Below, piece after piece: positions 11,301 through 21,710 of a stretch of DNA of 64,000 nt. The stretch is from Cristatella mucedo (taxonomy: Eukaryota; Bryozoa; Phylactolaemata; Cristatellidae), in assembly GCA_009760855.2 (NCBI GenBank), contig WPIO01000002.1, positions 12,870,001-12,934,000 on the forward strand, in the 5' to 3' direction. Every line of letters begins with the position of its first letter. Position 1 is the first letter of the stretch. The position numbers and the translations under genes were made by a program. The notes below the pieces were generated by a model. That model was not told the DNA's origin. It was given only the letters and a program-made list of their open reading frames with translations, and searched no databases.

Positions 11301-14300
11301 TACAGCACATACATTCACCACACTCCTTTTAGTTTCCTTAAAATCACAAGCAGAGCGCTACAATAGATAGGCCTTAGATAATAGAACTAGTAGTAACAAT
11401 TAGATAGCCTTTTTATGTCACCACGAGAGCACGAAACCTCGCTGGGGTCACTTCCCATTAGCTGAAAGAGGCTGAATAGTTATTTGCAGTGACAGCTTGT
11501 GCCAACCTCGGGCTGCCTAAAGCCTTGGACTATGTTTGAATAAAAAAGACCAAGTAGTTGAATGGATATGAAATTGAGTGACTAGATATGGATGTTGAAC
11601 TTTATGAGATTGTTAATGGAGACAATGGGCTAATCACAGTGTGCAGCGTAATCTGTCAGTAGCGGCACGAAGATTGAGCAATCGATGCCTCTAGGCTAGT
11701 TCTGGCAATGGTCGTTAATATCTACTCAGGAAAAGGAAGCGATATTTTAATACTCGATATTGTTAAAGCCACGAAAAAATAGCCGGCGATTTAAGGTGCA
11801 TCACAAAATCATCCTGTTTCCTTGCTTGTTGTAATCAGCCTTTAGTGTAGCCATGCTTGTCACTGCGAACACATAGACACGATGCCTTAGATGGTGTCTT
11901 GTAATTACAGCTTCAACTGCCACTGCTAAAGAAGGGCGATGAAATGGAAAAGGAAGTCATAAACCAGAAGGTCTCGTTGTGGCTAACTCTTTTCGCTGTA
12001 TAACTGCTTACACTTCCGTTACTCTAGAACTCAAAGACAGACTCATGTAGAAGTCTGGATTCTCGTTACACTCGTACAAATTACCATGAACTGCATGGGA
12101 TAGGCGTGCAATTTAGCCAAATCATTCACTCTCAAATCTTCCTGCTCATTTTCCCACTAATTGAATAATGTAACGGAATATTGATTTAATTATCAAGTAA
12201 TTTTAACAGGAAGAAATCAAGAACTTGAATACCATGTTAGCTGTGGCTAACGCGAAAATCATCGAGCTTACTAAAGAGTTATCAGCAAAAGAAACAAGCT
12301 ATAAGGTAATGAAGTAAGCCTCAATTATTTTTCTACTTCGACACATGAGTTGATCATGTTGAGAAGAGTAGAATATTGGTTAGGAGATTTCAAGAAGATG
12401 CCAAATATAGTATCTCTTTCAAAGCTTGATTGGTTGCAGTTGCCTAGGCATTTCCTCTTAATTTTGAAGTTTATTTATGATATAGCCAAACTAAGTATTC
12501 TTGTACACAGGTCTTTGGTTCACTTATTTACTGAGCCTTTTTTAGAAAGGCACCGCGTGCAGCAGTGTTTGATGCAGTTTTTTCTGCATGCCTTCGGCAT
12601 CAGAAGCCCTGGTTAAACTGCTACAAGCAGAGTAACAACGAGCCTTTGTTTTTCAATTGTTTATAGTTTAGGCATTGGGAACTTGTGGATCCTTGTTTTA
12701 CCAGGCTGTTCACATCACTACAGATTATTTCTCTCTGACATTGCATGCAAGCCTAGACTGATTATAATATTGTGCTGCTGCATGAACACATAGACAGAAG
12801 GCTTAGCTCTGCTTCTGATTGATAGCTGGCCTTGCCAACTCTGCTTAAAAGTAGTGGGCGGGGCTGATACTTTTAGGCTGCTCCTAGATAATAATCTTGC
12901 CCAGTCTGACCTATGGCAGAGTAGGCTGTAAGATCAGGACCTGTACATGGCATAAACGATCTGTTTAGATGTTTTAAAGGTCATTATTACCGTGATGAAT
13001 TATGGCATGGCTCAGTGTCAAGTAAAACAAAACAAAAGTGAATGTCGGATAATTAAAGAGTCTCTTTTATATAGCTGCCAGAACGTTTTAACGGCCACCA
13101 ATCCGGCTTGCAGTGGACAATAAAGGATTTCTTGCTGCAAAACTCAAACCTGCAACCCAGATTGTGATATGCGACCCCTTTATCTCTTGATCAAGACTGA
13201 GAGGCTGCAGCACTTTTTATTATATGTTGCAGCGATCGTAGCAACTTGTGACTGTATTCATTTGAGCCTGGCTCAACAGTATTTTTTATTGTAGGAAACT
13301 GTTGAAGATGTGTCAACAAAGATCAAGGAGAGATTAATTGTGTTTAGCCAAAATAAATCTGTCAGTGAGCTGCAAGCAAATTCATTGCCGGAGGTAAGGA
13401 CCTGCTTCTGATGTAATGTCGGTAACCAATGAGTTCTTATAGAGAATTAATTTTTTAGAGTAGATCCTGACTAGCATGAGTTGCTGGAACAATCTTCAAT
13501 AAACCAGAATGTATTTCACATAAAAGAAACTCATACATAATCCTTAATATCATAGTTATCACTCTAATTCTGCTAAAATAAAATAGGTTTTTCGGCACGG
13601 CATTGATCGTTGCAAGAACGCTTGAGATGCGATGACTACTCACACTGTTAAATCATTCTCAATTCTCATGGCCACAAAATTGCGTAGGAGAAGATTATTG
13701 TTCAAAATCATCTGGAATGGAACTAACCACTCCCTGACATTACTAGTCATTAACTGGTCACATCGATCTAACAATCTGTAGATGGACCCGTGTGTACAAC
13801 CTAAATCAATGTATTCAAATGCTCTAACTGTGAGGTGCACTTGTACATCCATATACATGTGCATGCTATATGGCATCTACATTTACATATTGATTCTGAA
13901 AACTAACTACACATGTAAATATTTATATATACGCATTTATTTATAATTAAATATAATTACATCGGCATATATTACAGTGTAATTGGAACTTATTTACGAA
14001 TTTAATATTTTAACGTACGTATTGGCTTACAAGATTATAAATAGGGTATTAAATTTTACAAGTACACATATACCACTATGTATGTATTGCTATATATAGA
14101 TTCAGGTTTATATCTATTGGTACCAAGTATGTACTTAGTCTTAGCCCAGGGGTAAGTTATTTGCTCTTCATTTTTTTAGCTTAGGAGTAAGATGCTCGCT
14201 CTTAACGACCCAGCTCTCGGGATCGAGTGCTGCAGTGGGTGATCCTTTATTTACCCATTGAAAACGGCTGTGGTAGCCATTAAGGCTCTTCTGTCGCTAT

Positions 14301-17300
14301 GTTAATGACGCTTTTGAATTGCATATATATGGAGACGTCATAAATATGCTCGCAGAATACACACACCCACACATATTTGTGTGTGCCTGTGTACGTATCT
14401 ATGTCTATGTGCATTTACTTGGGTGCCCCAGCACTCCGAACCTCTCAAGAACGAAGTTTGCAGCTTTTTTTTGCAGTCATATCTTCTTTGATTGACATCC
14501 CAGTCTGAAACTGCCCCCGGTCATTTCGTCCTACTTTAGGTGCCCAACTACTCTCACGGTTCGAAAAATGTTTGACGATCTTGATTCTTGAGATTTCTAT
14601 GAACGGGCTGATATACTTTCTTGAAAATGAGTATCGTATATTCTTTGCTGAATGAATTTCGTAACGCTTCAGCACCGTAAATAATAGCTTTCATTTGATT
14701 ATAACCAAATGTTGTAATATAATAAAGATTTTTACCGTTTAAGTGTGAAAAGAGGATGACTTTTGAAATACAATGAGCAGAAATGATGACTTTTAATAAA
14801 TCAGATCTTGAATTTGGTGGCTGATTTCTATGCCGAATGTATTTTCATTTGATGGCTCACTGGTGTATTAATTGTTGTTGGCGATCTAAATTTTGCATAG
14901 GCCGCTGAGATGCTGTTCCAGGCGATGGAAAAACTACAGACGGATAACTTGGACTTGACCCGTAAAGTGAGTGGCACCTCCCCTGTTACGAGGGTCAACA
15001 CCATGCCTTGCCAGCGGCTTATTTCTGCAAATCTCGTTGATAAATGCACAATATTTTCAGGGATTCATTAAAATATGTACTTTGAAGAGCAGCAGATCTT
15101 AGATAGTTTCTTGCATCGTAGACCGTGCAGGTTTTTCAAGACAGCCACATAATACAATGGCTTGAACCGTACACTGCACTCTCAGTACGTGGGAACAGGG
15201 ATATAAATTTGGTTACCCTAGGGTGCTATGTAAATTTTATATATATATATATGTGTGTGGGTGTGTGCATGCGTGTGTGTGTCTAGCACCTACAGTATCA
15301 GCACGCTCAAACACTCACATGAATTAATTTACATGGATTAAGTAAACGCTGTGATAGATAGGTGGGTTTGTAGCATCTTTAAAGTTTTAATCAATTTAAA
15401 TTTTGTCTGGACGTCATTCGGTGTGAGTTCCAGGTTCGGAGTTTAGTACTAGAAGACCTGGTCAACAAAGGATTTGAAGTTAGTTAGATGCATCGCCAAA
15501 TTACTTAAGTCAGAAGAGCAAGTGCTACTATACGTAGCCTGATTGAAAACTATTCTGGATGATTAAGTAAGAGTGAGAAAAGAAAGAAATGTAAAACTCG
15601 GTCGCATAACCTTGAAGTCTGTACGTTGGTTTAAGGGGACCTAGGCTGGTCGGTGAGATGTGCAATGCGGGAGTAATGATGTTTAAGACGCAGACTACCC
15701 AGCCTGCATTATTTTGCACGGACTTCGTCAGTTGCGGCGTTGCATTGAGAATTGAACGAATGAATGGACTAGCTTGGCTGTGGTACCCGTATATAAGCAG
15801 GTCCGAGTTTTTGCAATTGTAAGTAAGTGAAAGCCTGTATTATTGAATGTGCAGCTGCTTTGCTCGCACGCTGTCGCCGCATTTAAAAAGAAGAGAAAAA
15901 TCATAGATCCTTATTGTACTCAATATTCAAAAGGCTCACTGGATTTTCTTTTGCTCTGACTGCAACGCTCTAAACTCTTCCACTGAGGTAGAACCGTCAC
16001 GGTGGCACTGCAGCTTTGCTAATAGCCGTGATAGGCACTGAATGAATTTGCAATAAATAGCATCAAAAACTGTTTGAGATATCCAGCAGAGCTTTCAGAG
16101 AGTCTCTACCCAAGTCCGCATTCCTGAGAAGGGTGCTCACACTAGTAACACTGCCGTTCGCTTGGCCGTAACTAGACAAGGCGCCAAATTTTGTAAGTAC
16201 ACTTCATGCGACTTTTGTCAATGTCAGTCCATAACTTCAATGCTCTTTGTGCAGGCTGAAGAGTTAACGGCTAAAGGCAATGAGCCTCTTGCCGAATTGG
16301 AAATGTTAAAGGGCGAGCTGCATATACACGCAGAAGAGCTAAGGTAAGAGATGTTACTAGCATTGTTCCAAATGACATTAAAAATGCGTAATATCTCGTA
16401 AACCATGTACTAGCGACAAGGTTGAGGCTCTTTCTGTACTCGCTGATTCACAACTCTTGGAGTGGTACAATCAGATTCGCCAAAAATTCTACCAGCCAAG
16501 ACAACTTCCAGCTGTTAGCCCAAGTGAGTAGGAGCTTTGTGGTTATGCCTGTGCTCAGCCGCTCGCAAGTCAGTAGAATGCATTCAAACTCGAAAGCTCG
16601 ATTAAAGCTAAACCTAGGGAAACGACAATGGCAGTGTGCAGGACAAAGAAGTTTGTGCAGCCTTATGATGGTGACTCAACGCACCAATTACTTGGCCTGT
16701 GAACGTACTTTGTCGCCCATTTAAGTTTTTGGTCATACGAGGTACTATGTTGGTACTATGACCTGTCCAGTCGTAGCCTGGCATTATTGTAGTAGCAATC
16801 TATGTACCGAGCGTGACCTTGATTTGCTGATTCGCCGAACCACGAAGAATATAATTTAGCATTATTTCTTACAAGCGATTAGAGTTTTTTTGGCATCCAG
16901 ATGTCCTGTCTATGCTATACCAACCTTTGAAGATGTCATATCTAGTTCGAACTGGCTACGATTAAGGAGTAGCTAATAATCTCAAACCGTGTCTTAATTT
17001 ACCAATACAGCTGATCTACCTTTCAGCTTCTTGAGAGATTTGCTAGTATCGCGGTACTAAATCACAATTTCTTACCAACTAAAAATAACGCTTACAGAAT
17101 CACTAAATCTGCCAAAATATCGTGTGACATCATGGAATAATTGCGAGGTAGTTTTCTAGTTTCGCATGTTTCGTTCTAGATCATGCAAAGACGAGGCCAA
17201 GGTACTGACTGAAAAGCTTTCAGATGCAGACAAAAATTCGACTCAATTAAAGAATCAGCTTGATTTGACCAATCAAGAGTTAGAGCTGGAAAGGAATCGT

Positions 17301-19839
17301 TTTTCTATATGTCTTGAGGAAGCACGTCGACTATGGTCACAGGTGAGCCATTACCCTTTGCAGCAAAGGTAAAGCACCTAGAAAGAGATTAAGTTATCTT
17401 AGGGCACTTTATCAAGTACATTATTAATAATATTATTATTTTTATTGTGAAGCGCTTTAGTGCGTGACCTGTGCTATAGTGCCTTGAATGATGCCTTTGT
17501 CTGCAACACGTGACATAATCAGTAGAAGAGGCGGCAGCCGATCTAGCTGGACCTGATGATTCGTTTCAAAAATAATTGCGAACATTGCAAGCGCGTCTTT
17601 CCACAGGTTCAGGAGAAGGACGAAACAATAGAAGAACTGGAAAAGAATATGGAAGTCATTACTAATGCTGACAAGGAGTGCATAAACAGTCTTAAATCCA
17701 AAAGATCTGCAGACAGGTAACCCTTGGCCTTTCGGATCTTCTTTCTTACCTTCACGAACCACTTCAGTGGCAGGCTTTAAATCGCCATGTCAGTAATAGG
17801 TTCTTTTCCGTGGAAAGCTCTTAATTGAACCTGAGACTTCTTAATTTCCTTTGAACTAACATTGTAGATGGCCTACTACTAGTGTTTCGCGTAAAAATGT
17901 TTTCGACCTCGCTTGAATTCTTAAGTCACTTAGAGCTATGGCTTGGAGGCGAGTGCGAGCCTCACATTATCCATGCGATGCGGACAAATTTGCCCTTTAT
18001 AAGGTTGGAAACTTCTTCGCACTGAAGAACACGACCGCGAACGCGATCGGATCGCTTTGTAGTCGCTTTGTCGTCTGCTTTGTTTTAGGGCTCACTTTGA
18101 AAAAGCGAGAAAGAAGTTCAGGGAGAAGGTGGCTCTGCTCGAGACGCAGGCGAAGTGTCAAGATGCTGTCTTGAGCAAAACAAACGAGTATGCTCTAACC
18201 ATGAGGGACAGACACGACAAGAAAGCGAAAGAGATTTGTGATTTGCGAAACAGGTGACAAGCATGCCCGTCGGGCAGGCAAGCTGCACTTGCTGAGCTGG
18301 CGCATAGTCCTAAGCCGTTCAATCGGTGATGAGCTTCCTTCAATTTGAACTGTCATCCTAGCCTCGCTCGAGCTGTGCAGCCCAAAAGTCGGCAGCAACG
18401 CCCACGGCCGGCAGGATGGGGCTCGGAGAGGGCGGGGCGGCTTTAGCTGGCCAACCTGGGTCTGGCCGATGCGTTTGGGACTCTGCTTCACCTAACCAAA
18501 CCAGTGGCAACTCGTCTTATCGCAAGTGGGCAGGCTGTTTCTTTTCTCAGGCGGACAGGTCTTTCCAGGCGTCGTGGGCTTTGTTAAGATCTTCAAGCAC
18601 CACCGAGTTGAACATGACAGAATTCTTCGCCGAGGGCTACAGAGCTTGAGTAGGCATTCAACACGCAGCTCTTCAAAGGGTTTCTCCGAGTGAAGCGAAC
18701 GATTTGTTGCAGGCGGTGCAACGTAAGCCGGCCGAGCAGATGGCTGCCAGAGAGGGAGCAGTTCCAGGCTATCCAAGGGCGAGTACCAGTCGGTTTTCGG
18801 AAGTTTTGCTAATGCTTTTGATCTTTATCAATTAGACCAGCTATCATTACCGGACGCACACCCTTGAGGCGCAGGTTCAGGCTAGCATACAGCAACATAT
18901 GGCTTAGAGGAATGCTATCGGGGCATTCCAGGCGATGCCAGTGCCTCCTCATAGCTGTGCTTCCGGTCGGATCTGCTCGGAATGGAGCCGAATTCCTTTG
19001 GAAACCTCCGAGAAAGGTACAATCGGAAACAGTTTGCTGTAGCGTCGGCTCTGTAGGCTGCTCCAGTGCAATGACGAGGTCAGGTGTAGTAAGCTGATCT
19101 TCGGTCGTCGTGTAGCCTGCCTGCCGCTTCTGCTCAGAACCGCCACTGCCGCCACGAGACCAAAACGAGCGACAATGTACACACTTCAGCATTTTCGCCC
19201 CGCCCGCCGCGCCCAAGGTAGTCAGCCCGCTTATCGTGGATGGTTGGACTAACGAGCAGAAGCAGCAGCAGGCCAGATCGGGTTTGCCGCCCACGGTAAG
19301 AACGCTTGAGCTCAGCTTTAGCTTATCCGCCCGGGCCTTCATTTAATTGTCATGTCCAGCAAACCAACTCTTAAAATTGGCTTCACAGGCAAATCTTTTC
19401 AGATATATCTAAAGAGACGAGCTGAGCGACGTGCCATTGGCACGCTGTTTCGGCCTCCTGGTTGCATGCGATTTTTCTAGAGCTCAGGCACTCCTGAAAC
19501 GTGGACTAAGCGTTTTGTCGTGGCCCGAAAGAACGGGTTACCTTCTAGGACAGGGCGTGATTTTGTGCGATGCCAGACCTGTCATTCAATGTTTTGCCCT
19601 TAAGTCAAAGCATGATTCCCTCTGACTGACAAATTATCGAGATGAGATGGGCTTCAGCTATTTTGACAACAATTTCACTCCAAAGGGTACTTCATAAAAT
19701 ATTATTTGAATGCAAACTCGGCTGGAAATTATGGAAAGCAGCATTTCGTCTACGTGAGATTGAAACACAACATCGTTTTTTTAGGATCGTGGAAGCTGAA
19801 GATAAGTTGAAAAAGTATGAGAGTCAACAGACGCTGTAA
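8333..19839 (+). CDS. coiled-coil protein gene, copy A (at least 16 candidate exons)
   Basis: A spliced gene encoding a long helical protein rich in Glu, Lys, Leu and Gln with heptad-like spacing, as in structural proteins of centrosome, cilium or cytoskeleton; the exact family is not recognised. Exons 1-12 join in one open frame (phases 0 through exon 7, then 2, 1, 0, 2, 2). The ATG at 8333 is chosen because exon 1 ends exactly at a GTAAGT donor; an alternative start is the ATG at 8875 in exon 2. Exon 13 is frameshifted here, and the phases of the last three candidate exons do not all fit, so the C-terminus is unresolved. The terminal stop (19837) is followed by AATAAA at 19876. Introns hold SINE and LINE debris. 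Copy A may be a pseudogene or may end early in exon 13. Confidence 0.8.
8866..9051 (+). CDS. copy A exon 2
   Basis: Sixty-two codons in phase 0, beginning SDLMAAAIINGE and ending LYRQAE before GTGTGT. The acceptor is ACAAAGCAG, with a weak pyrimidine tract. An internal ATG at 8875 could serve as an alternative start. It contains a Ser/Lys-rich linker (GTKSKRSGALSTSAA) before the coiled coil. Confidence 0.7.
9753..9935 (+). CDS. copy A exon 3, coiled coil
   Basis: Sixty-one codons between CTATTGCAG and GTACGT. It starts ADVVQMHKM and ends LENQRILK, is strongly helical and charged, and differs from copy B at only three bases. Confidence 0.85.
10291..10385 (+). mobile_element. SINE/LINE 3' tail module in intron 4 (not exon 4) of copy A
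   Basis: TTTGCAGCAAAGGTAAAGTG, then AGAGATTAAGTT..GAGGGCTC, and an (ATT)n tail. It lies upstream of exon 4, in the intron after exon 3. The copy B partner is at 42837-42925, so it is older than the duplication. Confidence 0.75.
10488..10532 (+). CDS. copy A exon 4
   Basis: Fifteen codons, DNEDLKESLLRKDQV, between TTGGCAG and GTGAGC. The same size and frame occur in copy B, where the last codon is GCG. Confidence 0.8.
10600..11105. other. intron segment present only in copy A
   Basis: Sequence between GAGCACTC and CAAATGCCTCGCC is absent from copy B at about 43147. It is AT-rich with no recognised element; it is either a deletion in B or an insertion in A. Confidence 0.6.
12210..12305 (+). 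CDS. copy A exon 5
   Basis: Thirty-two codons, EEIKNLNTMLAVAN..AKETSYK, between TTTTAACAG and GTAATG. Coiled-coil character; phase 0 at both ends. Confidence 0.85.
13090..13200 (-). mobile_element. degenerate SINE, minus strand (copy A intron 5)
   Basis: GCTTGCAGTGGACAATAAAG and CTGCAAAACTCAAACCTGC resemble the minus-strand SINE layout at 4165, 36525 and 45960. The copy B partner is near 46550-46650. Confidence 0.5.
13295..13393 (+). CDS. copy A exon 6
   Basis: Thirty-three codons, ETVEDVSTKIKERL..ANSLPE, between TTATTGTAG and GTAAGG. One residue differs from copy B (D/N). Confidence 0.85.
14150..14335 (+). mobile_element. tRNA-like SINE in copy A intron 6
   Basis: AGGAGTAAGATGCTCGCTC (box A-like), CTCTCGGGATCGAGTGCTG (box B-like), then GAAAACGGCTGTGGTAGCC and CTTCTGTCGCTATG. 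The same body occurs at 35170-35230 and, reversed, in the SINE at 45893. The partner is at 47630-47805. Confidence 0.6.
14901..14966 (+). CDS. copy A exon 7
   Basis: Twenty-two codons, AAEMLFQAMEKLQTDN..LTRK, between TTTTGCATAG and GTGAGT, phase 0. Confidence 0.85.
15237..15282 (+). repeat. TA/TG microsatellite (copy A)
   Basis: Short (TA)n followed by interrupted (TG)n. The copy B tract at 48700-48753 is longer and purer. Confidence 0.85.
16255..16343 (+). CDS. copy A exon 8
   Basis: Eighty-nine bases from TTGTGCAG to GTAAGA, starting AEELTAKGNEPLAELEM and ending in phase 2. Confidence 0.85.
16414..16523 (+). CDS. copy A exon 9
   Basis: Begins after CATGTACTAG with one base completing a Ser codon, then DKVEALSVLADSQLLEWYN..PAVSP, with GTGAGT following. 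The 110 bases keep the frame from exon 8. In copy B the acceptor AG is AA. Confidence 0.75.
17191..17342 (+). CDS. copy A exon 10
   Basis: Reads EAKVLTEKLSDADKNSTQLK..ARRLWSQ before GTGAGC. Phase from exon 9 demands the acceptor ATCATGCAAAG; the better-looking TCGTTCTAG at 17179 is out of phase unless a small exon lies between. Almost identical to copy B. Confidence 0.8.
17353..17449 (+). mobile_element. SINE tail insertion specific to copy A
   Basis: Directly after the exon 10 donor region, CCTTTGCAGCAAAGGTAAAG..GAGATTAAGTT..(ATT)n is present here, while copy B runs straight from GAGCCATTA to TTGTGAAACGC. It therefore inserted after the duplication, only about 11 bases past the splice donor. 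Confidence 0.8.
17607..17716 (+). CDS. copy A exon 11
   Basis: One hundred and ten bases, VQEKDETIEELEKNMEV..KRSAD, between TTTCCACAG and GTAACC, ending in phase 2. Confidence 0.85.
18089..18253 (+). CDS. copy A exon 12
   Basis: One hundred and sixty-five bases after TTTGTTTTAG, encoding AHFEKARKKFREKVALLETQ and ending EICDLRN before GTGACA. Strongly basic and charged helix. Confidence 0.85.
18551..18778 (+). pseudogene. copy A exon 13, frameshifted
   Basis: Aligned with copy B (52545-52770) it has two single-base insertions, one near 18571-18582 (GGCGTCGTGGGC against GGTATCGTGGC) and one near 18661 (CAACACGCAGCTC against CAACAGTAGCTC). The frame from exon 12 hits TAA within about 12 codons. 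The expected donor reads GCGAGT instead of GTGAGT. The exon end and its coiled-coil residues (AEQMAARE) are still visible in another frame. Confidence 0.7.
19190..19295 (+). CDS. copy A Q-rich exon
   Basis: After ACACTTCAG and before GTAAGA, the only open frame reads FAPPAAPKVVSPLIVDG..NEQKQQQ..GLPPT. Copy B has one more CAG. The upstream join is unresolved, since exon 13 ends in phase 0 and this needs phase 2. Confidence 0.5.
19403..19460 (+). CDS. copy A basic exon (uncertain)
   Basis: After AATCTTTTCAG the frame from the Q-rich exon reads IYLKRRAERRAIGTLF, matching copy B in its Arg-rich pattern. The donor is unclear (GTTGCA) and the phase does not fit the last exon. Confidence 0.4.
19785..19839 (+). 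CDS. copy A terminal exon
   Basis: After TTTTTTTAG: one base, then IVEAEDKLKKYESQQTL and TAA. The pattern is shared with copy B, and an AATAAA follows 36 bases after the stop. Confidence 0.7.
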
Positions 19840-19875
19840 TTTATATCTGAAAATGTGCAAAAATTCTTTTTTCTT

Positions 19876-19881
19876 AATAAA
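19876..19881 (+). terminator. poly(A) signal, copy A
   Basis: AATAAA in the context TTCTTAATAAACTTGTTCAG, identical in copy B at 53909-53914. Confidence 0.7.
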
Positions 19882-20339
19882 CTTGTTCAGTCACGCGAAT
19901 CCTTTGAATGGCTATCCGAATGATTTTCGCTTGGCGTTGTGTTGTTATTTGCATAAGGAAATTAAGAGTGACAAACAAAGGGCAAACGTTGTCAAACGGT
20001 TTTTGTTAACGGGTCAACTAGTCATTCGCAAACGAGAGAGACCTGCCGAAATGAGACTATAGTGGTGACTCTGTAGTTGATTATAGTTACAATAGATTAG
20101 AATGAATGCTTTAAATAACAAATGTCCTGCGCATCGGCATACGTTTGCTTGAAGTTTTATCAATACTATTCTGGTAAACCACCAAGTATGCACAGTCCCC
20201 ATGAATAATTATCTAAACAAACGGGGAGTATGCATATGGACCAACAGCGAGGCTATTTATTTCATGTGATGCGAGTCATTGATTTGTCACATTTCTCAGC
20301 GGCTTTCGGCGGTTGAATACATCAATCACACAAAAATAT

Positions 20340-20435
20340 AATATATAGAACAATCATCATATCAACCATACAATCAACCATATTCAACCAACCATAACCA
20401 ACCATAATTAACCATAATCAATCAACCATAGAACA
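20340..20435. repeat. AACCATA-type minisatellite (copy A only)
   Basis: Degenerate repeats of AACCATA/ATCAACCAT lie between two AGAACAATCAT sequences. Copy B has only one such site (near 54370) and no array, so it expanded after the duplication. Confidence 0.8.
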
Positions 20436-20509
20436 ATCATCGGCCACAATTATCCTTGTATCGGGATGCAGATTTGTGAGCCTTTTAGAGAAAATGCTAC
20501 AATAGTTAC

Positions 20510-20990
20510 AGTACGTTTTTAAGGCGACCACAGAAAACTGAATCTCTCTTCAGGCACTTTATATATGTTGTACAAGAAATACGATCTAATGTTTGAGATA
20601 ACATTTATAGAGTCAACAATCCGAGCATTGTTAAAGATGACATGCCCAGTCATCAGGCATAAGCATACAAAGTAAAAAACACAAGAATCCACTAAATGGT
20701 ATGATTAACAGGTGCAATTTTAGCTTCTTTTTAAATGTCAAGTCAGGGGACGTCGTGACATTAGCCTGAAGTGACTTCAGGCATTAAGAGCTAGTGCACT
20801 GAAGGCATGGTCTCCAAATAATTTGCGGTGTGTACGAGATATGGCTAAATTGTTTGAGTGAAAAAAGCCAGTGGTACGATGCTTAGCCTGGTAGGGAAAT
20901 GTTTTGACAGGTAGACTCTGGAGTCAGAGAACAAAAAACCCAAATGTGAGTTACATAAAATAATGAAATTGGCTATAAACTCATTCAGAA
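20510..20990 (-). mobile_element. CR1/L2-like LINE 3' remnant, minus strand (unit A)
   Basis: Partner of the clearer remnant at 54440-54950. On the minus strand the C-terminal part of the reverse-transcriptase ORF (motif like FGDHAFSTL) is followed by a Lys-rich FKKK segment and then by the GCAAAGTGCC-like 3' tail. Confidence 0.65.
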
Positions 20991-20994
20991 TGTT

Positions 20995-21315
20995 GGGAAC
21001 CAACTGAGTAACTCGCTTCCACAGTTCCTATGCAACGGCATATATTCTTCTGCTGCTGTCTATGGCATATTTTTTCCAGCCGACCTGATCTGCTACTTCC
21101 ATGCCCTTCATTTCTTCACCTGCCCTCCTGACCTAGATACGCTTCTCACTGTCTCTTTGTTGTGTGAGATTAAGTGTGTTCGCTACTGTATAGTCATCAC
21201 AAACCGCTTTAGCTTTTAGTTTTCTATTGAAGGATTTTCAGCGTAAGATCTATTGTAGTCTCTTTGTGGCGTTTTGGAGTTACAGACAAAGAAACATTAT
21301 ACATGACGTAACCGT
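20995..21315 (+). mobile_element. LINE family with ACAGACGGAGA-type 3' end, plus strand (unit A)
   Basis: ACTCGCTTCCACAGTTC, CTTTCCAGCC-like, CTGCCCTCCTGACC and TTTGGAGTTACAGACAAAGA follow the same order as the minus-strand remnants at 58335-58600 and 59280-59715. It is the 3' end of a second LINE family. The partner is at 54955-55270. Confidence 0.65.
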
Positions 21316-21384
21316 ATTGACAGGCAACTGAGGCTTATATCAGAAGTCATCCTGTTCCCCTTAGTAACATAAAGGCTCTGATGA

Positions 21385-21710
21385 ATGGGCTGCTGCAGCA
21401 GATGTGACAATGCAGAAGGTAGTAGCCTCTATGCCTGGCCAGATAAAGGAAGCTATGGGGCGTACGAATCGAAGCCCCGATCGCAATCACATTTAAATTT
21501 AGTGAGAGGAACGGTAAAAATATCGTGGAGCGGATGGCTCAAAAGCGCGGCCTTGAGGAGCGAGGGCAGCAAATAGGTCGCCTGGTGAAAGGGTGTGGAG
21601 CGAAGATGCCAGAGAGACGATCAAAGATTCAACTAAATGCACGACAGGGAGCCGGTGAAGGTCAGACAGCAGCAGCAGCTGCTGCAGCAGCAGACGTGAT
21701 GCTATGAGGC
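21385..21710 (+). other. unit A right-end ORF region
   Basis: Short frames (MGCCSRCDNAEGSSLYAW and an overlapping frame with QTAAAAAAAA) occur in both units and differ at few positions. The CAG/GCA run is longer here than in unit B. Similarity between the units stops soon after, so this marks the duplication edge. Coding is possible but unproved. Confidence 0.3.

Larger units (their letters stand above)
3270..21710 (+). repeat. segmental tandem duplication, unit A
   Basis: This span aligns colinearly with about 35615-55660. Anchors include 4742/37111, 6072/38468, 8333/41052, 9753/42294, 12210/45328, 17191/51280 and 21385/55324. The offset drifts from 32.3 to 34.1 kb because of copy-specific insertions. 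Similarity is uneven: 6000-6420 and 16900-17345 are almost identical to their partners, while other intron segments differ more. Similarity stops near 21710, just after a CAG-rich stretch. It holds one complete copy of the coiled-coil gene. Confidence 0.95.

Noticed and set aside
15434-15478. Exon-like segment VRSLVLEDLVNKGFE between introns of copy A
   Set aside because: Acceptor GTTCCAG and GTTAGT look usable, but copy B lacks the donor (ATTAGT) and a similar sequence occurs in a dispersed repeat near 31925, so it is likely repeat-derived.
18809-19342. 177-codon minus-strand ORF, the second longest in the window
   Set aside because: It lies opposite the Q-rich exon and GC-rich intron of the coiled-coil gene. 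The copy B counterpart is broken into two shifted frames and diverges strongly, so it is probably a shadow.
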